In this document: piece by piece, positions 1 to 8,040 of the stretch
How positions within the stretch are numbered: the first letter of the stretch is position 1
How the letters are laid out: every line of letters starts with the position of its first letter
Origin: Bacteroidota bacterium
GTDB lineage: Bacteria; Bacteroidota; Bacteroidia; AKYH767-A; OLB10
NCBI GenBank assembly: GCA_024638565.1
Contig: JAHEKC010000013.1
Location: 1-42,608 of the forward strand
DNA length: 42,608 nt
Reading direction: 5' to 3'
Made by a program: the position numbers and the translations under genes
The notes under the pieces: generated by a model
Seen by the model: only the letters and a program-made list of their open reading frames with translations
Databases searched by the model: none
Told to the model about the DNA's origin: nothing

Positions 1-119
1 ACCAGGGCATCACCGTGGCCGGCGGCCTGTACCTGATCCATATCGAAGCGCCTGGGCTGGGTGAGCGTACGCTCAAGTGGTTCGGCGTGCTCAGGCCCAT
101 TGACCTTGATACCTTCTGA
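1..119 (+). CDS. C-terminal tail of a T9SS-type secreted protein (5' truncated)
   Basis: Only the last 38 codons lie in the window. The reading frame starts at base 3 and ends at TGA 117-119. The residues include GLYLIHIEAPGLGERTLKW and end in RPIDLDTF. This resembles the extreme C-terminus of very large secreted Bacteroidota proteins, with a GLYLIHI strand like those of T9SS sorting domains. The body of the protein is outside the window, so its function cannot be stated. A hairpin terminator follows 45 nt downstream. Confidence 0.6.
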   Translation, partial: QGITVAGGLYLIHIEAPGLGERTLKWFGVLRPIDLDTF

Positions 120-163
120 TAAGAAGAACGAAGACTTTACTAGTAGCGATGAGCTTTTCACGG

Positions 164-190
164 GGCCCGGCTTTCAGCCGGGCCTTATTT
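164..190 (+). terminator. Intrinsic terminator between converging genes
   Basis: A 9-bp perfect stem pairs GGCCCGGCT (164-172) with AGCCGGGCC (176-184) across a 3-nt loop, and the T-rich run TTATTTATTTT follows. It fits rho-independent termination of the upstream plus-strand gene. On the minus strand, downstream of nadD (stop at 189), the same stem lacks a good U tract. Confidence 0.75.
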
Positions 191-779
191 ATTTTCCAGT
201 GGAAGATTTCTCGTAAAAATGCATCTCCTCCACGTAGCTGAAAACGGATTCAGGGAGCATAAAGCGTATATCCTTTCCGGCGGCAATGGCCTTCCGGATA
301 AATGATGCGGAAACCTGGAGCAGGGGTGCACCGGTCATGGTGACGTGCGGGTGATCCCGGTATTGGCCACCGGCATGGCCCGGCCGCGGGTATACATATA
401 TATGGTAGTCCGCCAGGATCTGCTCATGGTTCTTCCATTTGTGCAGGGTCTCCAGGTTATCACTGCCCATGATCAGGACAAATTCATCGCTCGGATGCTT
501 TTCCTTCAGGTATGCCAATGTATGGATGGTGTAGGACGGCCGTGGCATTTCGAATTCAATGCGGGAGGCCTTCATCCGGCGGTAGTCGCCGATGGCAATC
601 TCCACCAGCCGGAAACGGTGGTAGTCGGCAAGCAGGGAAGAGGCGGGCTTGAGCGGGTTCTGCGGTGAAACGATGAACCACACGCGCTCCAGGTCTGTGA
701 ACTCGGCATAATAATTGGCCAGGGCCATGTGGCCGATATGCACCGGGTTGAACGAGCCGAACAGCAGTCCGATCTTCAT
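189..779 (-). CDS. nadD: Nicotinate-nucleotide adenylyltransferase
   Basis: This 196-aa protein adenylylates nicotinate mononucleotide with ATP to form deamido-NAD, the second-to-last step of NAD synthesis in the cytosol. The N-terminus carries the nucleotidyltransferase signature GSFNPVHIGH (residues 8-17, HxGH type). A second nucleotide-binding motif near the C-terminus reads SASFIRKAI, matching the family's SxTxIR. Length is normal for NadD. It is the last gene of a leftward run yicC-gmk-nadD and starts 3 nt after the gmk stop, so it is almost certainly cotranscribed with gmk. The ATG at 779 is the only sensible start because the Rossmann strand begins at residue 2. Confidence 0.93.
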   Translation of the reverse strand: MKIGLLFGSFNPVHIGHMALANYYAEFTDLERVWFIVSPQNPLKPASSLLADYHRFRLVEIAIGDYRRMKASRIEFEMPRPSYTIHTLAYLKEKHPSDEFVLIMGSDNLETLHKWKNHEQILADYHIYVYPRPGHAGGQYRDHPHVTMTGAPLLQVSASFIRKAIAAGKDIRFMLPESVFSYVEEMHFYEKSSTGK

Positions 780-782
780 GGC

Positions 783-1370
783 TCAGCGGTTACCTTCCTG
801 CGGAACACCGGACAGGAATGCCTTCACCAGCTTCTCCGCATGAAGGGAGGCCTCATCGAAGTCCCTGTTGATGATGGTATGTGAAAAGTGATCCGCATAG
901 GTAAGTTCCTTGCCTGCTTTCTGAACACGTGCCTCCAGGCTTTCCGCTGATTCGGTTTCACGCGCCACGAGCCGGCGGCGCAGCTCTTCGATCCCCGGTG
1001 GCCTGACAAAGACATCCAAAAGCGAGTTTCTGAATGCGGATTTTATCTTCAACCCGCCTTCGACATCGACATCAAAAACCGCCACCCTTCCGGTACGGGA
1101 AATGCGGTTGATTTCGGATCGCAGGGTGCCGTAATAGCCGTTTTCATATACCTTTTCCCATTCCAGGAATTCGTTATCGGCGATCTTCCGCCTGAACACC
1201 TCCGGTGCAATGAAATAATAATCCCTGCCTTCTTCTTCCCCGGAACGCTTTTCGCGCGTGGTGGCCGACACCGAAAAGGCAAGCTCGGGAATCCTGCCGA
1301 GCAGGTGATGCACGATACTTGTTTTTCCGCTTCCTGACGGCCCGCAAAATAATATCAGCTTATCCGGCAT
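783..1370 (-). CDS. gmk: Guanylate kinase
   Basis: This 195-aa enzyme phosphorylates GMP (and dGMP) to GDP with ATP, feeding GTP and dGTP pools. The P-loop GPSGSGKTS lies at residues 10-18. The GMP-binding region reads SATTREKRSGEEEGRDYYF, the standard guanylate kinase signature. The lid and C-terminal helices (VARETES, FDEASLHAEKL) are also typical. It lies 24 nt downstream of yicC and 3 nt upstream of nadD in the same orientation. This cluster is common in Bacteroidota. No anomaly is seen. Confidence 0.95.
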   Translation of the reverse strand: MPDKLILFCGPSGSGKTSIVHHLLGRIPELAFSVSATTREKRSGEEEGRDYYFIAPEVFRRKIADNEFLEWEKVYENGYYGTLRSEINRISRTGRVAVFDVDVEGGLKIKSAFRNSLLDVFVRPPGIEELRRRLVARETESAESLEARVQKAGKELTYADHFSHTIINRDFDEASLHAEKLVKAFLSGVPQEGNR

Positions 1371-1394
1371 GCGTGGGGTAAGGAGCTCCGTACA

Positions 1395-2261
1395 CTACAG
1401 CACGTTGGCGAGCTGTTCCTTCATCTTTTCAAGTTCATCTTTCATCATTACTACCAGGCGTTGCATGCCCGCATCATTTGATTTGGCGCCAATGGTGTTG
1501 ATCTCCCGGCCGATCTCCTGGGAGATAAACCCCAGCTTCTTGCCGTTCGGGTTCTTGGAACGCATCGTCTCCAGGAAATAGTCACAGTGGTTGCCCAGCC
1601 GGATCTTCTCTTCCGTGATGTCCAGCCGCTCCAGGTAATAGATCAGCTCCTGTTCGAAACGACTCTTATCGACATCCAGGTCACCGGCCTGCGCCATCAG
1701 CTTATCGAGGCGTGTGCGCACCGCCTTCCGCCGTGCAGGCTCACCCGCCTCCAGCTTGGCGAGGTATTTCTTGATGTTCCGGACACGCAGCAGCAGGTCC
1801 TTTTCAAGTGCCCGCCCTTCCTGCTCGCGAAATTTGCGGAGATCGGCCAATGCCTGCTTCACCAGTTTTCTTACCTGGTGCCATTCCGTCTTCCCTGCCA
1901 CAGGCCTGGCTTCTACCACGGCATCGGGTTGCGACAGGGCCAGCTGCAGGTAATGCTCGTTGTCCAGCTTCAGGTTCCCGGCTATTTTCCGCAGCTCCGT
2001 TACATGCTGCCTGATGGCCGCGCTGTTGAAGCTGTTCTTGCCGGCAGCCTGGGTATCGCTGGTAATCAAAAGATCGGCTTTGCCGCGCATGATCTGCTCA
2101 GCGGACAATTGCCTTAGCTCGGCTTCAAAGTCCTTGTAGGCCTGTGGCAGCCTGAGCCCGAGCTCGAGTGACTTGCTGTTAAGGGAGCGGACCTCCGCCT
2201 GCGCCAGCTTCCCCTTTACCTTGCCGGCGGCTTTTCCGTATCCCGTCATTGAAAGCAACAT
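1395..2261 (-). CDS. yicC: YicC/YloC-family endoribonuclease
   Basis: This 288-aa protein starts with the family hallmark MLLSMTGYGKA. The C-terminal part reads DVDKSRFEQELIYYLERLDITEE and later GREINTIGAKSNDAGMQ, which is the conserved C-terminal domain (DUF1732) of YicC/YloC proteins. Members are stress-associated endoribonucleases acting on RNA in the cytosol. The direct substrate here is unknown. Upstream of the ATG on the minus strand is a purine-rich GGGAGAGG segment that may serve as a ribosome binding site. It heads the yicC-gmk-nadD run. Confidence 0.92.
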   Translation of the reverse strand: MLLSMTGYGKAAGKVKGKLAQAEVRSLNSKSLELGLRLPQAYKDFEAELRQLSAEQIMRGKADLLITSDTQAAGKNSFNSAAIRQHVTELRKIAGNLKLDNEHYLQLALSQPDAVVEARPVAGKTEWHQVRKLVKQALADLRKFREQEGRALEKDLLLRVRNIKKYLAKLEAGEPARRKAVRTRLDKLMAQAGDLDVDKSRFEQELIYYLERLDITEEKIRLGNHCDYFLETMRSKNPNGKKLGFISQEIGREINTIGAKSNDAGMQRLVVMMKDELEKMKEQLANVL

Positions 2262-2320
2262 ACCTCTCCCTTTGTATGGCGGTAAAATTAGGTTTTATAC
2301 GGCAACCCGTGATGCTGATT

Positions 2321-2683
2321 TCAGCCCTTCACCGAACGCACGGCTTCCCTTGCCGCAGCCACGGTTTTTGGCGCATTGCCGATGAAGATCTGCTTTCCCG
2401 CAATTACAACGGGGCGCTTCAGGAAAGTATACTCATCGAGGATGTATTTCCGGTAATCGCGTTCAGTAAGCTTTTTCTTGGCCAGTCCCCAGGCCCTGTA
2501 TTTCATGGCGATGCGGCTGAACAGCGCCTCGTAACTGCCGGCCAGCCCGGCCATGGCGTCCAGCTGTGCAGCCGTCAGTGGTTCCGATTTGATATCCTGC
2601 ATTTCAAAGCGCGGTCCCGGTTTCAGCTCTCCGAGGATGCGCTGGTTGGTCGTACAGGTCTTGAGATGGTAGATCTTATTCAT
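2321..2683 (-). CDS. ArsC/Spx-like thioredoxin-fold protein
   Basis: This 120-aa protein begins MNKIYHLKTCTTNQRIL. The layout is that of the arsenate reductase/Spx family: a first beta strand, a single Cys (C10) at the start of helix 1, a basic residue after it (R14), and a late RPVVIAGKQIFIG segment matching the family's RPIV...G motif. Only one cysteine is present in the N-terminal motif, so it is not a canonical CxxC Spx. Whether it reduces arsenate or is a relative with another role cannot be told. The start at 2683 is preferred over a longer one at 2719, whose extra 12 residues precede the family's first strand. A -7-like box TATTTTTG lies at 2697-2704 on the minus strand. Confidence 0.75.
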   Translation of the reverse strand: MNKIYHLKTCTTNQRILGELKPGPRFEMQDIKSEPLTAAQLDAMAGLAGSYEALFSRIAMKYRAWGLAKKKLTERDYRKYILDEYTFLKRPVVIAGKQIFIGNAPKTVAAAREAVRSVKG

Positions 2684-2696
2684 TTTCAGGTGTTGA

Positions 2697-2704
2697 CAAA
2701 AATA
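2697..2704 (-). promoter_or_regulatory. Candidate Bacteroidota -7 box for the ArsC-like gene
   Basis: Read on the minus strand this is TATTTTTG, matching TAnnTTTG. It ends 13 nt before the ATG at 2683, predicting a leader of only a few nucleotides. No clear -33 TTTG was found at the usual spacing. The assignment rests on the -7 box alone. Confidence 0.45.
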
Positions 2705-2764
2705 TGGTTTACAACGCATAGCGCTTCAGCGGGACGCAATATTTTTCTTTCTTTGACCCCTGGT

Positions 2765-3541
2765 ATGAAGGCCCTTGAAGAGGTTTTTGAAATTCGGCTG
2801 CCCCAGTTTGAAGGGCCGTTCGACCTGTTGCTGTTTTTCATCGAGCGGGATGAGCTGAACATCCATGACATCCCCATCTCCAAGATCACACGGGATTTCC
2901 TGGATTATATCCACGAGGCCGATCGCATGAACATCGAATTGGCCTGCGAGTTCATCCTGGTGGCTTCCACACTCATGCGTATCAAGGCCAAAATGCTGCT
3001 GCCTCGATATACCACGGATGAAGAAGGAAACGAAGTGGACCCGAGGCTGGACCTGGTTGAGAAGCTGCTCGAATACAAGCAGTACAAAGAAGCGACCGGA
3101 GAGCTGCAGGAGCAGGAAGCGGAGCGTGTCAAATGGCATCCGCGGGGGAATATGTCGACCGAGCTGTCAGACATCGCCCTTTACGCGGACGGATCCACGT
3201 ACTCATCGGAACTGAACAGCCTTACGCTTTACAAGCTCATGATCACCTTCGATAAGATCATGGAGCGCTACAAGCGGCACGAAGTGACCAAGCATACGAT
3301 CACGCGTTATCCCTACAGCCAGGAAACGGAGCGGAAACGTATCATGACCCACCTGAAGGAAAAACCCACGCTTTCATTCAAGGACCTGTTCACGCATGTT
3401 CACAACCGTATGCATGCCGTTTACGTGATTCTCTGCATTCTCGATCTTCTTCAAAACAGGCAGGTATTCCTGTTCATGAGCGGTGGCTATAATAACTTCT
3501 TCCTCAGCCATGCGGAGCCAAACCCCGAGGTGGCCAACTAG
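2765..3541 (+). CDS. scpA: Segregation and condensation protein A (kleisin)
   Basis: This 258-aa protein is the kleisin subunit that bridges the SMC ATPase heads, with ScpB, in chromosome condensation and segregation. The N-terminus has the family signature RLPQFEGPFDLLLFFIERDELNIHDIPISKIT broken across residues 11-42, followed by ACEFILVASTLMRIKAKMLLPR. The C-terminal winged-helix part reads LSFKDLFTHVHNRMHAVYVILCILDLLQ. The frame is open upstream to 2249, but that stretch lies over the oppositely oriented ArsC-like gene and shows no ScpA homology. ATG 2765 puts the signature at the expected distance from the start. scpB is not adjacent. Confidence 0.93.
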   Translation: MKALEEVFEIRLPQFEGPFDLLLFFIERDELNIHDIPISKITRDFLDYIHEADRMNIELACEFILVASTLMRIKAKMLLPRYTTDEEGNEVDPRLDLVEKLLEYKQYKEATGELQEQEAERVKWHPRGNMSTELSDIALYADGSTYSSELNSLTLYKLMITFDKIMERYKRHEVTKHTITRYPYSQETERKRIMTHLKEKPTLSFKDLFTHVHNRMHAVYVILCILDLLQNRQVFLFMSGGYNNFFLSHAEPNPEVAN

Positions 3542-3577
3542 GGTTGCTTCTTACTGAAAACTTCATTCTTGCTTCCG

Positions 3578-3585
3578 TATTTTTG
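3578..3585 (+). promoter_or_regulatory. Candidate -7 box, leaderless geometry
   Basis: TATTTTTG matches TAnnTTTG and ends 4 nt before ATG 3590. With a start site 5-7 nt past the box, transcription would begin at or next to the start codon. No convincing -33 element is seen. Confidence 0.45.
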
Positions 3586-3589
3586 AACT

Positions 3590-4003
3590 ATGGGCAATTT
3601 CCGGAAAACGGGTATCCTGTGGGTGCTTTCCTTCACCGCATGGTTTTTTGTCTCTTGCGGCAAGGACAAGGCTGGCCTTGGCGGTGAAGTAACCCTTATC
3701 CTGTACCCGGAGCATCATGCCAAGCCGATCTACAGCCAGCCGGGCTATCCCGACTCCGCGTTTATCAAATTCAATGTTTCCGAATTCCCCGGTGACAGCC
3801 CGGGCCTGTACGATGCTGTCCGTGTCGGCAATACAGGCGAAAACTTCGTAAGGGTTTCCGGTCTTAAAAAGGGGAAATACTTCATCTACATGGCCGGATG
3901 GGACACTACGATCAGCCAGCGCGTGGTGGGCGGTATCCCATACGAGATCATGCAGTCTTCCGGCGAACTGACCGCCCGGATTCCAGTCACCGAAGGCGAC
4001 TAG
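3590..4003 (+). CDS. Small predicted lipoprotein, function unknown
   Basis: This 137-aa protein has an N-terminal hydrophobic signal sequence ending in a lipobox-like FVSCGKD with Cys24, so it is probably lipid-anchored. The mature part is beta-rich (GGEVTLILYPEHHAK, GENFVRVSGLKKGKYFIYMAGWD), suggesting a small Ig- or transthyretin-like sandwich that may bind a partner. No family is recognised. Its stop TAG shares CTAG (4000-4003) with the stop of the convergent GT9 gene, leaving no room for a terminator. A -7 box TATTTTTG sits directly upstream. Confidence 0.75.
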   Translation: MGNFRKTGILWVLSFTAWFFVSCGKDKAGLGGEVTLILYPEHHAKPIYSQPGYPDSAFIKFNVSEFPGDSPGLYDAVRVGNTGENFVRVSGLKKGKYFIYMAGWDTTISQRVVGGIPYEIMQSSGELTARIPVTEGD

Positions 4004-5019
4004 CCAAGCAGCTTCTCCGCTTCCCGCATCACTTCTTCCACCGCAATCCTTTGCATGCAGGTGTTGCCAGGGTACTTGCAATGTACCTGGTCACAGGGAT
4101 TGCATTCCAGCTTGTGATGAATGAATGCGCAACGCGCTCCGAACGGGGCAAACACGTGCGGCTCCCCGGGGCCGAACAGCCCGATCACGGGTACCTGCAT
4201 GGCGGCGGCCAGGTGCATGGGGCCGCTTTCGTTTCCCACGAACAGCGAGGCGCGCGCCGCCAGCGCCGCCAGGTCCGGGAGCGTATGGCCGGTGAAGATA
4301 TACGCAGGTGTTCGCATGCTGCCGGTAATGGCCTTCACCTCTTCCAGTTCGTCAGGCGTGCACGTAAAAACGATGTCCAGACCGAATCGCTTGTGCAGCT
4401 GATCGCCAAGCGCGGCAAACCGGTCGCCGGGCCAGCGACGCAGCGCCTTCCGTGCCCCGGCGTGAAACAAAACGAAGCGGCCATTCACCTGTGACTGGGT
4501 AAATTCTTCCGCCACTGATTCATTTTCGCGCCCGACCTGCAGGTGCACCACGGGGCTGGCCGGCGAAGGGCCCGTCACGGGTTCGATCACCTGCAGGTTG
4601 GTCATGACCTCATGCGGATGCTGATTTCTCAGGAATTTGTTTCGAAAACGGACGGACCCCCGGTCCAGTCGGATCGCGGATCGCTGTCCCAGCGCAAAAC
4701 GCATGGTTGTAAAATTGCCCCTCAGGTCCACGATCAGGTCGAACTTCTTGCCTGACGGTGGCATAGTGGTGATATTGTCGATGGCTTCCTGATGGCTGAG
4801 CAGCGATTCCGTAAGGGGAGACACCCAGGCGGTGAGGGTTGCTTCAGGGAAAACTTCCCGCAGCCTGTCGAAGACCGGCAGGCTGGTCACCATGTCGCCG
4901 ATCTCATCCAGACGGACAACGAGGATATGCCTGTAGGTGCGGTGTCGCGGGCTGCGCCCCCGGTTGACCAACCGGGAGGTCAGCCACGAAAAGAAATAAT
5001 TGATCTTCCAGCCTCCCAT
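4000..5019 (-). CDS. Glycosyltransferase family 9 (heptosyltransferase-like)
   Basis: This 339-aa protein belongs to the ADP-heptose:LPS heptosyltransferase (GT9) family, GT-B fold. After about 30 variable residues it reads HILVVRLDEIGDMV, the N-terminal GT9 signature (RxDxIGD). The C-terminal nucleotide-sugar site reads GNESGPMHLAAAMQVPVIGLFGP, and a central HAGARKALRRWP matches the family's phosphate-binding stretch. Family members add heptose or related sugars to lipid A-core oligosaccharide at the inner membrane. The exact sugar here is unknown. The basic N-terminus with aromatic residues may help membrane association. The start at 5019 is supported by a -7 box 4 nt upstream. Confidence 0.88.
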   Translation of the reverse strand: MGGWKINYFFSWLTSRLVNRGRSPRHRTYRHILVVRLDEIGDMVTSLPVFDRLREVFPEATLTAWVSPLTESLLSHQEAIDNITTMPPSGKKFDLIVDLRGNFTTMRFALGQRSAIRLDRGSVRFRNKFLRNQHPHEVMTNLQVIEPVTGPSPASPVVHLQVGRENESVAEEFTQSQVNGRFVLFHAGARKALRRWPGDRFAALGDQLHKRFGLDIVFTCTPDELEEVKAITGSMRTPAYIFTGHTLPDLAALAARASLFVGNESGPMHLAAAMQVPVIGLFGPGEPHVFAPFGARCAFIHHKLECNPCDQVHCKYPGNTCMQRIAVEEVMREAEKLLG

Positions 5020-5023
5020 CAGG

Positions 5024-5031
5024 CAAAACTA
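5024..5031 (-). promoter_or_regulatory. Candidate -7 box of the GT9 gene, leaderless geometry
   Basis: The minus strand reads TAGTTTTG (TAnnTTTG), then CCTG, then the ATG at 5019. The spacing is the same as for the lipoprotein gene at 3590. It predicts a leaderless or nearly leaderless transcript. Confidence 0.45.
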
Positions 5032-5122
5032 TCAATCCCTTTAAGTTTCGGATAACGCCATCCCTGCGGCCGTAAATGTTAAAACCATATTTTTACCCTC
5101 GTACCCCCTTAAACGAAAGGTC

Positions 5123-5833
5123 ATGAAAAATCTTGCCTGTATCCTGCTTTTTGCCTCGCTCACCCAGCTGTGGAATGGCTGCAGCATTGCATGCAAGAGC
5201 GGGCACGGCCCCGTGCGTGGCGAAGCCAGGGAGGTAGGCGACTTTGACGCCCTGCACCTGAATATCCCTGCACAGGTTACCGTCACCCAGGGAGAAAGGT
5301 TTCTTGTGGAGGTTGAAGCAGAGGACAACCTGCTGGATGAAATTCGTACCAAGGTAAAAGGACGTACGCTGCGCATCTCCTCGGAAGGGTGCCTCAAGCC
5401 CAACATCCGGATAAAGGTACACGTATCCCTGCCGGAGCTGACCGAGCTGGAGATCAACGGCACGGGCGATATCCTGGTTCCGGATACATTCAGGGTGGAA
5501 GATGTTGATCTCGCAATTAACGGCACGGGAAATATCGAATGCCGCCTGATCGCGGCACGGGTGGAAGCTGTTATCCGCGGATCCGGAGATGTCCGCCTCA
5601 CGGGATCTGCTAACGAACAGGAGCTGAAGATCATGGGTTCTGGCGACATCGACGCCATGCAGATGCCCTGCAACACGGCAGAAATTCGGGTAAGCGGTTC
5701 AGGCGACGTGTACGTGTACGTGATTCGTGACCTCGACATCCGGATCAGCGGAAGCGGGGACGCCTACTACAAGGGCAAACCGAAAGTCAGCACCAAGATC
5801 AATGGTTCCGGGAAGGTAGTGGACCGGAATTAG
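5123..5833 (+). CDS. Head-GIN domain lipoprotein (DUF2807)
   Basis: This 236-aa protein has a signal peptide with a candidate lipid-attachment Cys (WNGCS, Cys20). The mature part is a right-handed beta-helix of the putative autotransporter adhesin/head-GIN family. The evidence is the start of the fold (VGDFDALHLNIPAQVTVTQG) and a ladder of GTGD/GSGD turns: INGTGDI, INGTGNI, IRGSGDV, IMGSGDI, VSGSGDV, ISGSGDA, INGSGKV, spaced by about 20 residues. Members are exported, surface- or periplasm-facing proteins of unknown function, abundant in Bacteroidota. The stop TAG shares TTAG (5830-5833) with the stop of the convergent cyclase gene. Confidence 0.88.
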   Translation: MKNLACILLFASLTQLWNGCSIACKSGHGPVRGEAREVGDFDALHLNIPAQVTVTQGERFLVEVEAEDNLLDEIRTKVKGRTLRISSEGCLKPNIRIKVHVSLPELTELEINGTGDILVPDTFRVEDVDLAINGTGNIECRLIAARVEAVIRGSGDVRLTGSANEQELKIMGSGDIDAMQMPCNTAEIRVSGSGDVYVYVIRDLDIRISGSGDAYYKGKPKVSTKINGSGKVVDRN

Positions 5834-6579
5834 CTATCAATGGCGTAAAGCACAGGCCTGGATGGCGCAGCATCATTTTCAAAAGCGGCGAACTGCAATT
5901 CCAGGAAATACCGGCCATCAGGAATATGGTCCGGAATATACACCAGCTCCGTGATGGTACAGTCCATGCGCGGAGCATCAGGGAAATTCCAGAACGCATG
6001 ATGCGCAGCCAGCCTGCCATCATCCCGCTCCTTGTCCACAGAAGGAAGGTCGACCAGGAGGTGCTGCACGCCCGATGCACACATCCATGCCGCGGCCTCC
6101 TGATCCAGGAATGGCGGATTCGTTCCCGAATAGTGGCGCTTTGCCTTCGATTCATCATTGGGGAGCGTACGGATGACCAGGCCCTCCAGAAAGTGCCCGG
6201 TGCCGGTTCGTTCCATGAGCTTCCTGGTGATCACCCGGTCATCACCATCCTTTTCAGGTGTTACCGTCAGCAACGTTGCAGGAAAGAAGAAACGTTTTAC
6301 CACCCGGTTGACAGAATGGATTTCGCGCGCAATATGTCCCACGGATTCGGTATGCGTGCAATGCCCATGGGGATTGAAGAAAATATTCCTGAAGTTAACC
6401 GGTGCGCCCTCGCTAACCGCACCCACCCATTCGCCGATGCGTACGGGCTCCATGCGGGGAGAAGTGACCTGCCAGGCCCTGATATTGTCCTCCGACGCCC
6501 TGAGGGGTATGGAAATATCTAGCGGGCGCGAAAGATCGATTGCGTATTCCTTATTATTATACGAGACCCGGGCTTTCAA
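5830..6579 (-). CDS. Cyclase-family (kynurenine formamidase-like) metal hydrolase
   Basis: This 249-aa protein belongs to the Cyclase family (PF04199 type), metal-dependent amidases that include KynB arylformamidase. The region NPHGHCTHTESVGH (residues 69-82) corresponds to the metal-binding motif HxGTHxDxPxH. It has Glu for Asp and lacks the canonical Pro, a variant form. The C-terminal part carries DCTITELVYIPDHIPDGRYFLELQF, the conserved late strand. The substrate is not known and no other tryptophan catabolism gene is nearby. It starts 11 nt after the hemW stop, so it is likely cotranscribed with hemW. Confidence 0.8.
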   Translation of the reverse strand: MKARVSYNNKEYAIDLSRPLDISIPLRASEDNIRAWQVTSPRMEPVRIGEWVGAVSEGAPVNFRNIFFNPHGHCTHTESVGHIAREIHSVNRVVKRFFFPATLLTVTPEKDGDDRVITRKLMERTGTGHFLEGLVIRTLPNDESKAKRHYSGTNPPFLDQEAAAWMCASGVQHLLVDLPSVDKERDDGRLAAHHAFWNFPDAPRMDCTITELVYIPDHIPDGRYFLELQFAAFENDAAPSRPVLYAIDS

Positions 6580-6590
6580 AGTGGGCAGTG

Positions 6591-7724
6591 TCAGGTGAAC
6601 AACTGCGAACTGATCCGGTCAGCCAACAGCATGCCTTTGTGTGTAAGATAGAAATTATTTGCCTGCTCCCGCACGAGGCCATCAGCGAGTGAGCCGGCAA
6701 CCTGCTTTTTAAAATGCAAGGCGAGCTCCTCCCCGTGTAAGTTCTGCAATGCAGGTAACGAGACGCCCCACCTGGTCCGGAGCGAGGTGAGGATATACTC
6801 GTTATAACGGTCCCGCGCGGAGAGCGCCTCCGTCCGGTGCTCCGGCATTCCGGCGAAGGTTGATTTAATATAGCGCGTGTTGTGTGCCACGTTCCAGCTT
6901 CTGACCTTCCCGTCATATGAATGGGCCGAGGGTCCGAGTCCCAGGTATGGTTTCCCCTTCCAGTATCCGCTATTGTGGCGTGCGTACTGCCCGGGCCTGC
7001 AGAAGTTCGAGATCTCATAATGCTCGAATCCTGCTTCCCCTGCCGCCTCGGTCAGGATGTCGAACTGCGTGGCAGCCCTGGCTTCGTCCACCGGTTCGCT
7101 CTTACGCTTGCGGATCATGGTGTCGAGGGCGGTGCCCTTTTCCACTGTCAGGGCATAACACGAAAGGTGATTCACGGGTGCGCCCAGCATCTGTTCCAGG
7201 TTCCGGCGCCAGGCATCGTTGTCCATGGTGGGCGTGCCGTATATCAGGTCAGCGCTTAGTTCCGTGAATCCGGCGGCAGCGGCATTGTCAAGTGCGGCGA
7301 CAGCCTGCGAAGCGTTGTGCGAACGATTCATATAGGCAAGATCGGTATCGTGGAATGACTGTACCCCTATGCTTAGCCGGTTAACAGGGGATTGCTTCCA
7401 GTCGCGCAGAAGCCCGGGGTCAAGGTCCTCGGGATTCGCTTCCAGTGTCACTTCCGCATCATCCGCCACGGGGAACAGCCGGGCCGCATGCGCGAACAGC
7501 GCTCCCGCTTCAGCGGGGGTAAGCAGCGACGGCGTACCGCCGCCGAAATACACGGATGTCACCTTCAAATTGCCCGGCGGGCCGAAGAAATCACGGCGTG
7601 CCTCCAGCTCCAGGTGCAGCGCTTCCAGCATTTCGGCTTTCCGGAGAAGGGAGGTGGAAAAGTGAAAATCGCAATAGTGGCATGCCTGCCTGCAAAAGGG
7701 AATATGAAAATAAACACCGGCCAT
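6591..7724 (-). CDS. hemW: Radical SAM heme chaperone HemW
   Basis: This 377-aa radical SAM protein was formerly called oxygen-independent coproporphyrinogen oxidase-like. The cluster-binding motif CRQACHYC (Cys11, Cys15, Cys18; CX3CX2C) follows YFHIPF at the N-terminus. Further family motifs are VYFGGGTPSLL, the glycine-rich SAM site, RLSIGVQSFHD, and the HemW-type HNSGYWKGKPYLGLGPSAHS. HemW binds heme and hands it to target proteins, and it lacks the extended N-terminal region of true HemN. It is followed by the cyclase-family gene in an apparent two-gene unit. A TACTTTTG box on the minus strand at 7799-7806 could be its -7 element. Confidence 0.93.
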   Translation of the reverse strand: MAGVYFHIPFCRQACHYCDFHFSTSLLRKAEMLEALHLELEARRDFFGPPGNLKVTSVYFGGGTPSLLTPAEAGALFAHAARLFPVADDAEVTLEANPEDLDPGLLRDWKQSPVNRLSIGVQSFHDTDLAYMNRSHNASQAVAALDNAAAAGFTELSADLIYGTPTMDNDAWRRNLEQMLGAPVNHLSCYALTVEKGTALDTMIRKRKSEPVDEARAATQFDILTEAAGEAGFEHYEISNFCRPGQYARHNSGYWKGKPYLGLGPSAHSYDGKVRSWNVAHNTRYIKSTFAGMPEHRTEALSARDRYNEYILTSLRTRWGVSLPALQNLHGEELALHFKKQVAGSLADGLVREQANNFYLTHKGMLLADRISSQLFT

Positions 7725-7798
7725 ATGAATACACGCGACACCGCACGGGAAGCAGTGAATGGCGCTTCCCGGAGGGGGAATTCTTTTTTATCTTAGAC

Positions 7799-7806
7799 CA
7801 AAAGTA
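7799..7806 (-). promoter_or_regulatory. Candidate -7 box for hemW
   Basis: The minus strand reads TACTTTTG (TAnnTTTG), which would give a leader of about 70 nt before the hemW ATG at 7724. A TTTG at 7821-7824 (minus) lies closer than the usual 19-21 nt spacing, so the -33 partner is uncertain. Confidence 0.4.
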
Positions 7807-7873
7807 AGGGATTGGGCCGGCAAATCGGGTGGCTTTAAAGTGAGGCGCTTGTAAATATGTGGCAGTGGCAGTG

Positions 7874-7936
7874 GCCCTGAAGCAGAAACGAAAACGTACC
7901 GCTCGCCTGCAAATGCCGGATGTTTCGCTTCAGGGC
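7874..7936. repeat. Inverted repeat upstream of polA
   Basis: The left arm GCCCTGAAGCAGAAAC (7874-7889) pairs with the right arm GTTTCGCTTCAGGGC (7922-7936), with one bulged base and a 32-nt loop. The RNA would form a long stem. It lies about 100 bp before polA and has no trailing T run, so it is not a simple terminator. Confidence 0.6.
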
Positions 7937-8040
7937 AGGCAAATGATGATCAGTGGTCCTGTTTGATAGCCCTGGGCGTTTTTAAACGGCAGTGGCAGTA
8001 GATTTTCAAGTTGAACTGAATTAACCGTACCGGAACATCG

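Larger units (their letters stand above)
7725..8040. other. Intergenic region between divergent hemW and polA (316 bp)
   Basis: No gene was recognised here. The region contains a possible hemW -7 box (minus strand 7799-7806), a bulged inverted repeat (7874-7936) and two copies of a short direct repeat GGCAGTGGCAGT (7861-7872 and 7988-7999). The polA promoter is not obvious, since no TAnnTTTG lies close to 8041. Confidence 0.6.

Noticed and set aside
2249-2764. Upstream extension of the scpA reading frame (430-aa version)
   Set aside because: It runs over the oppositely oriented ArsC-like gene, has no ScpA-like sequence, and the kleisin signature begins just after ATG 2765.
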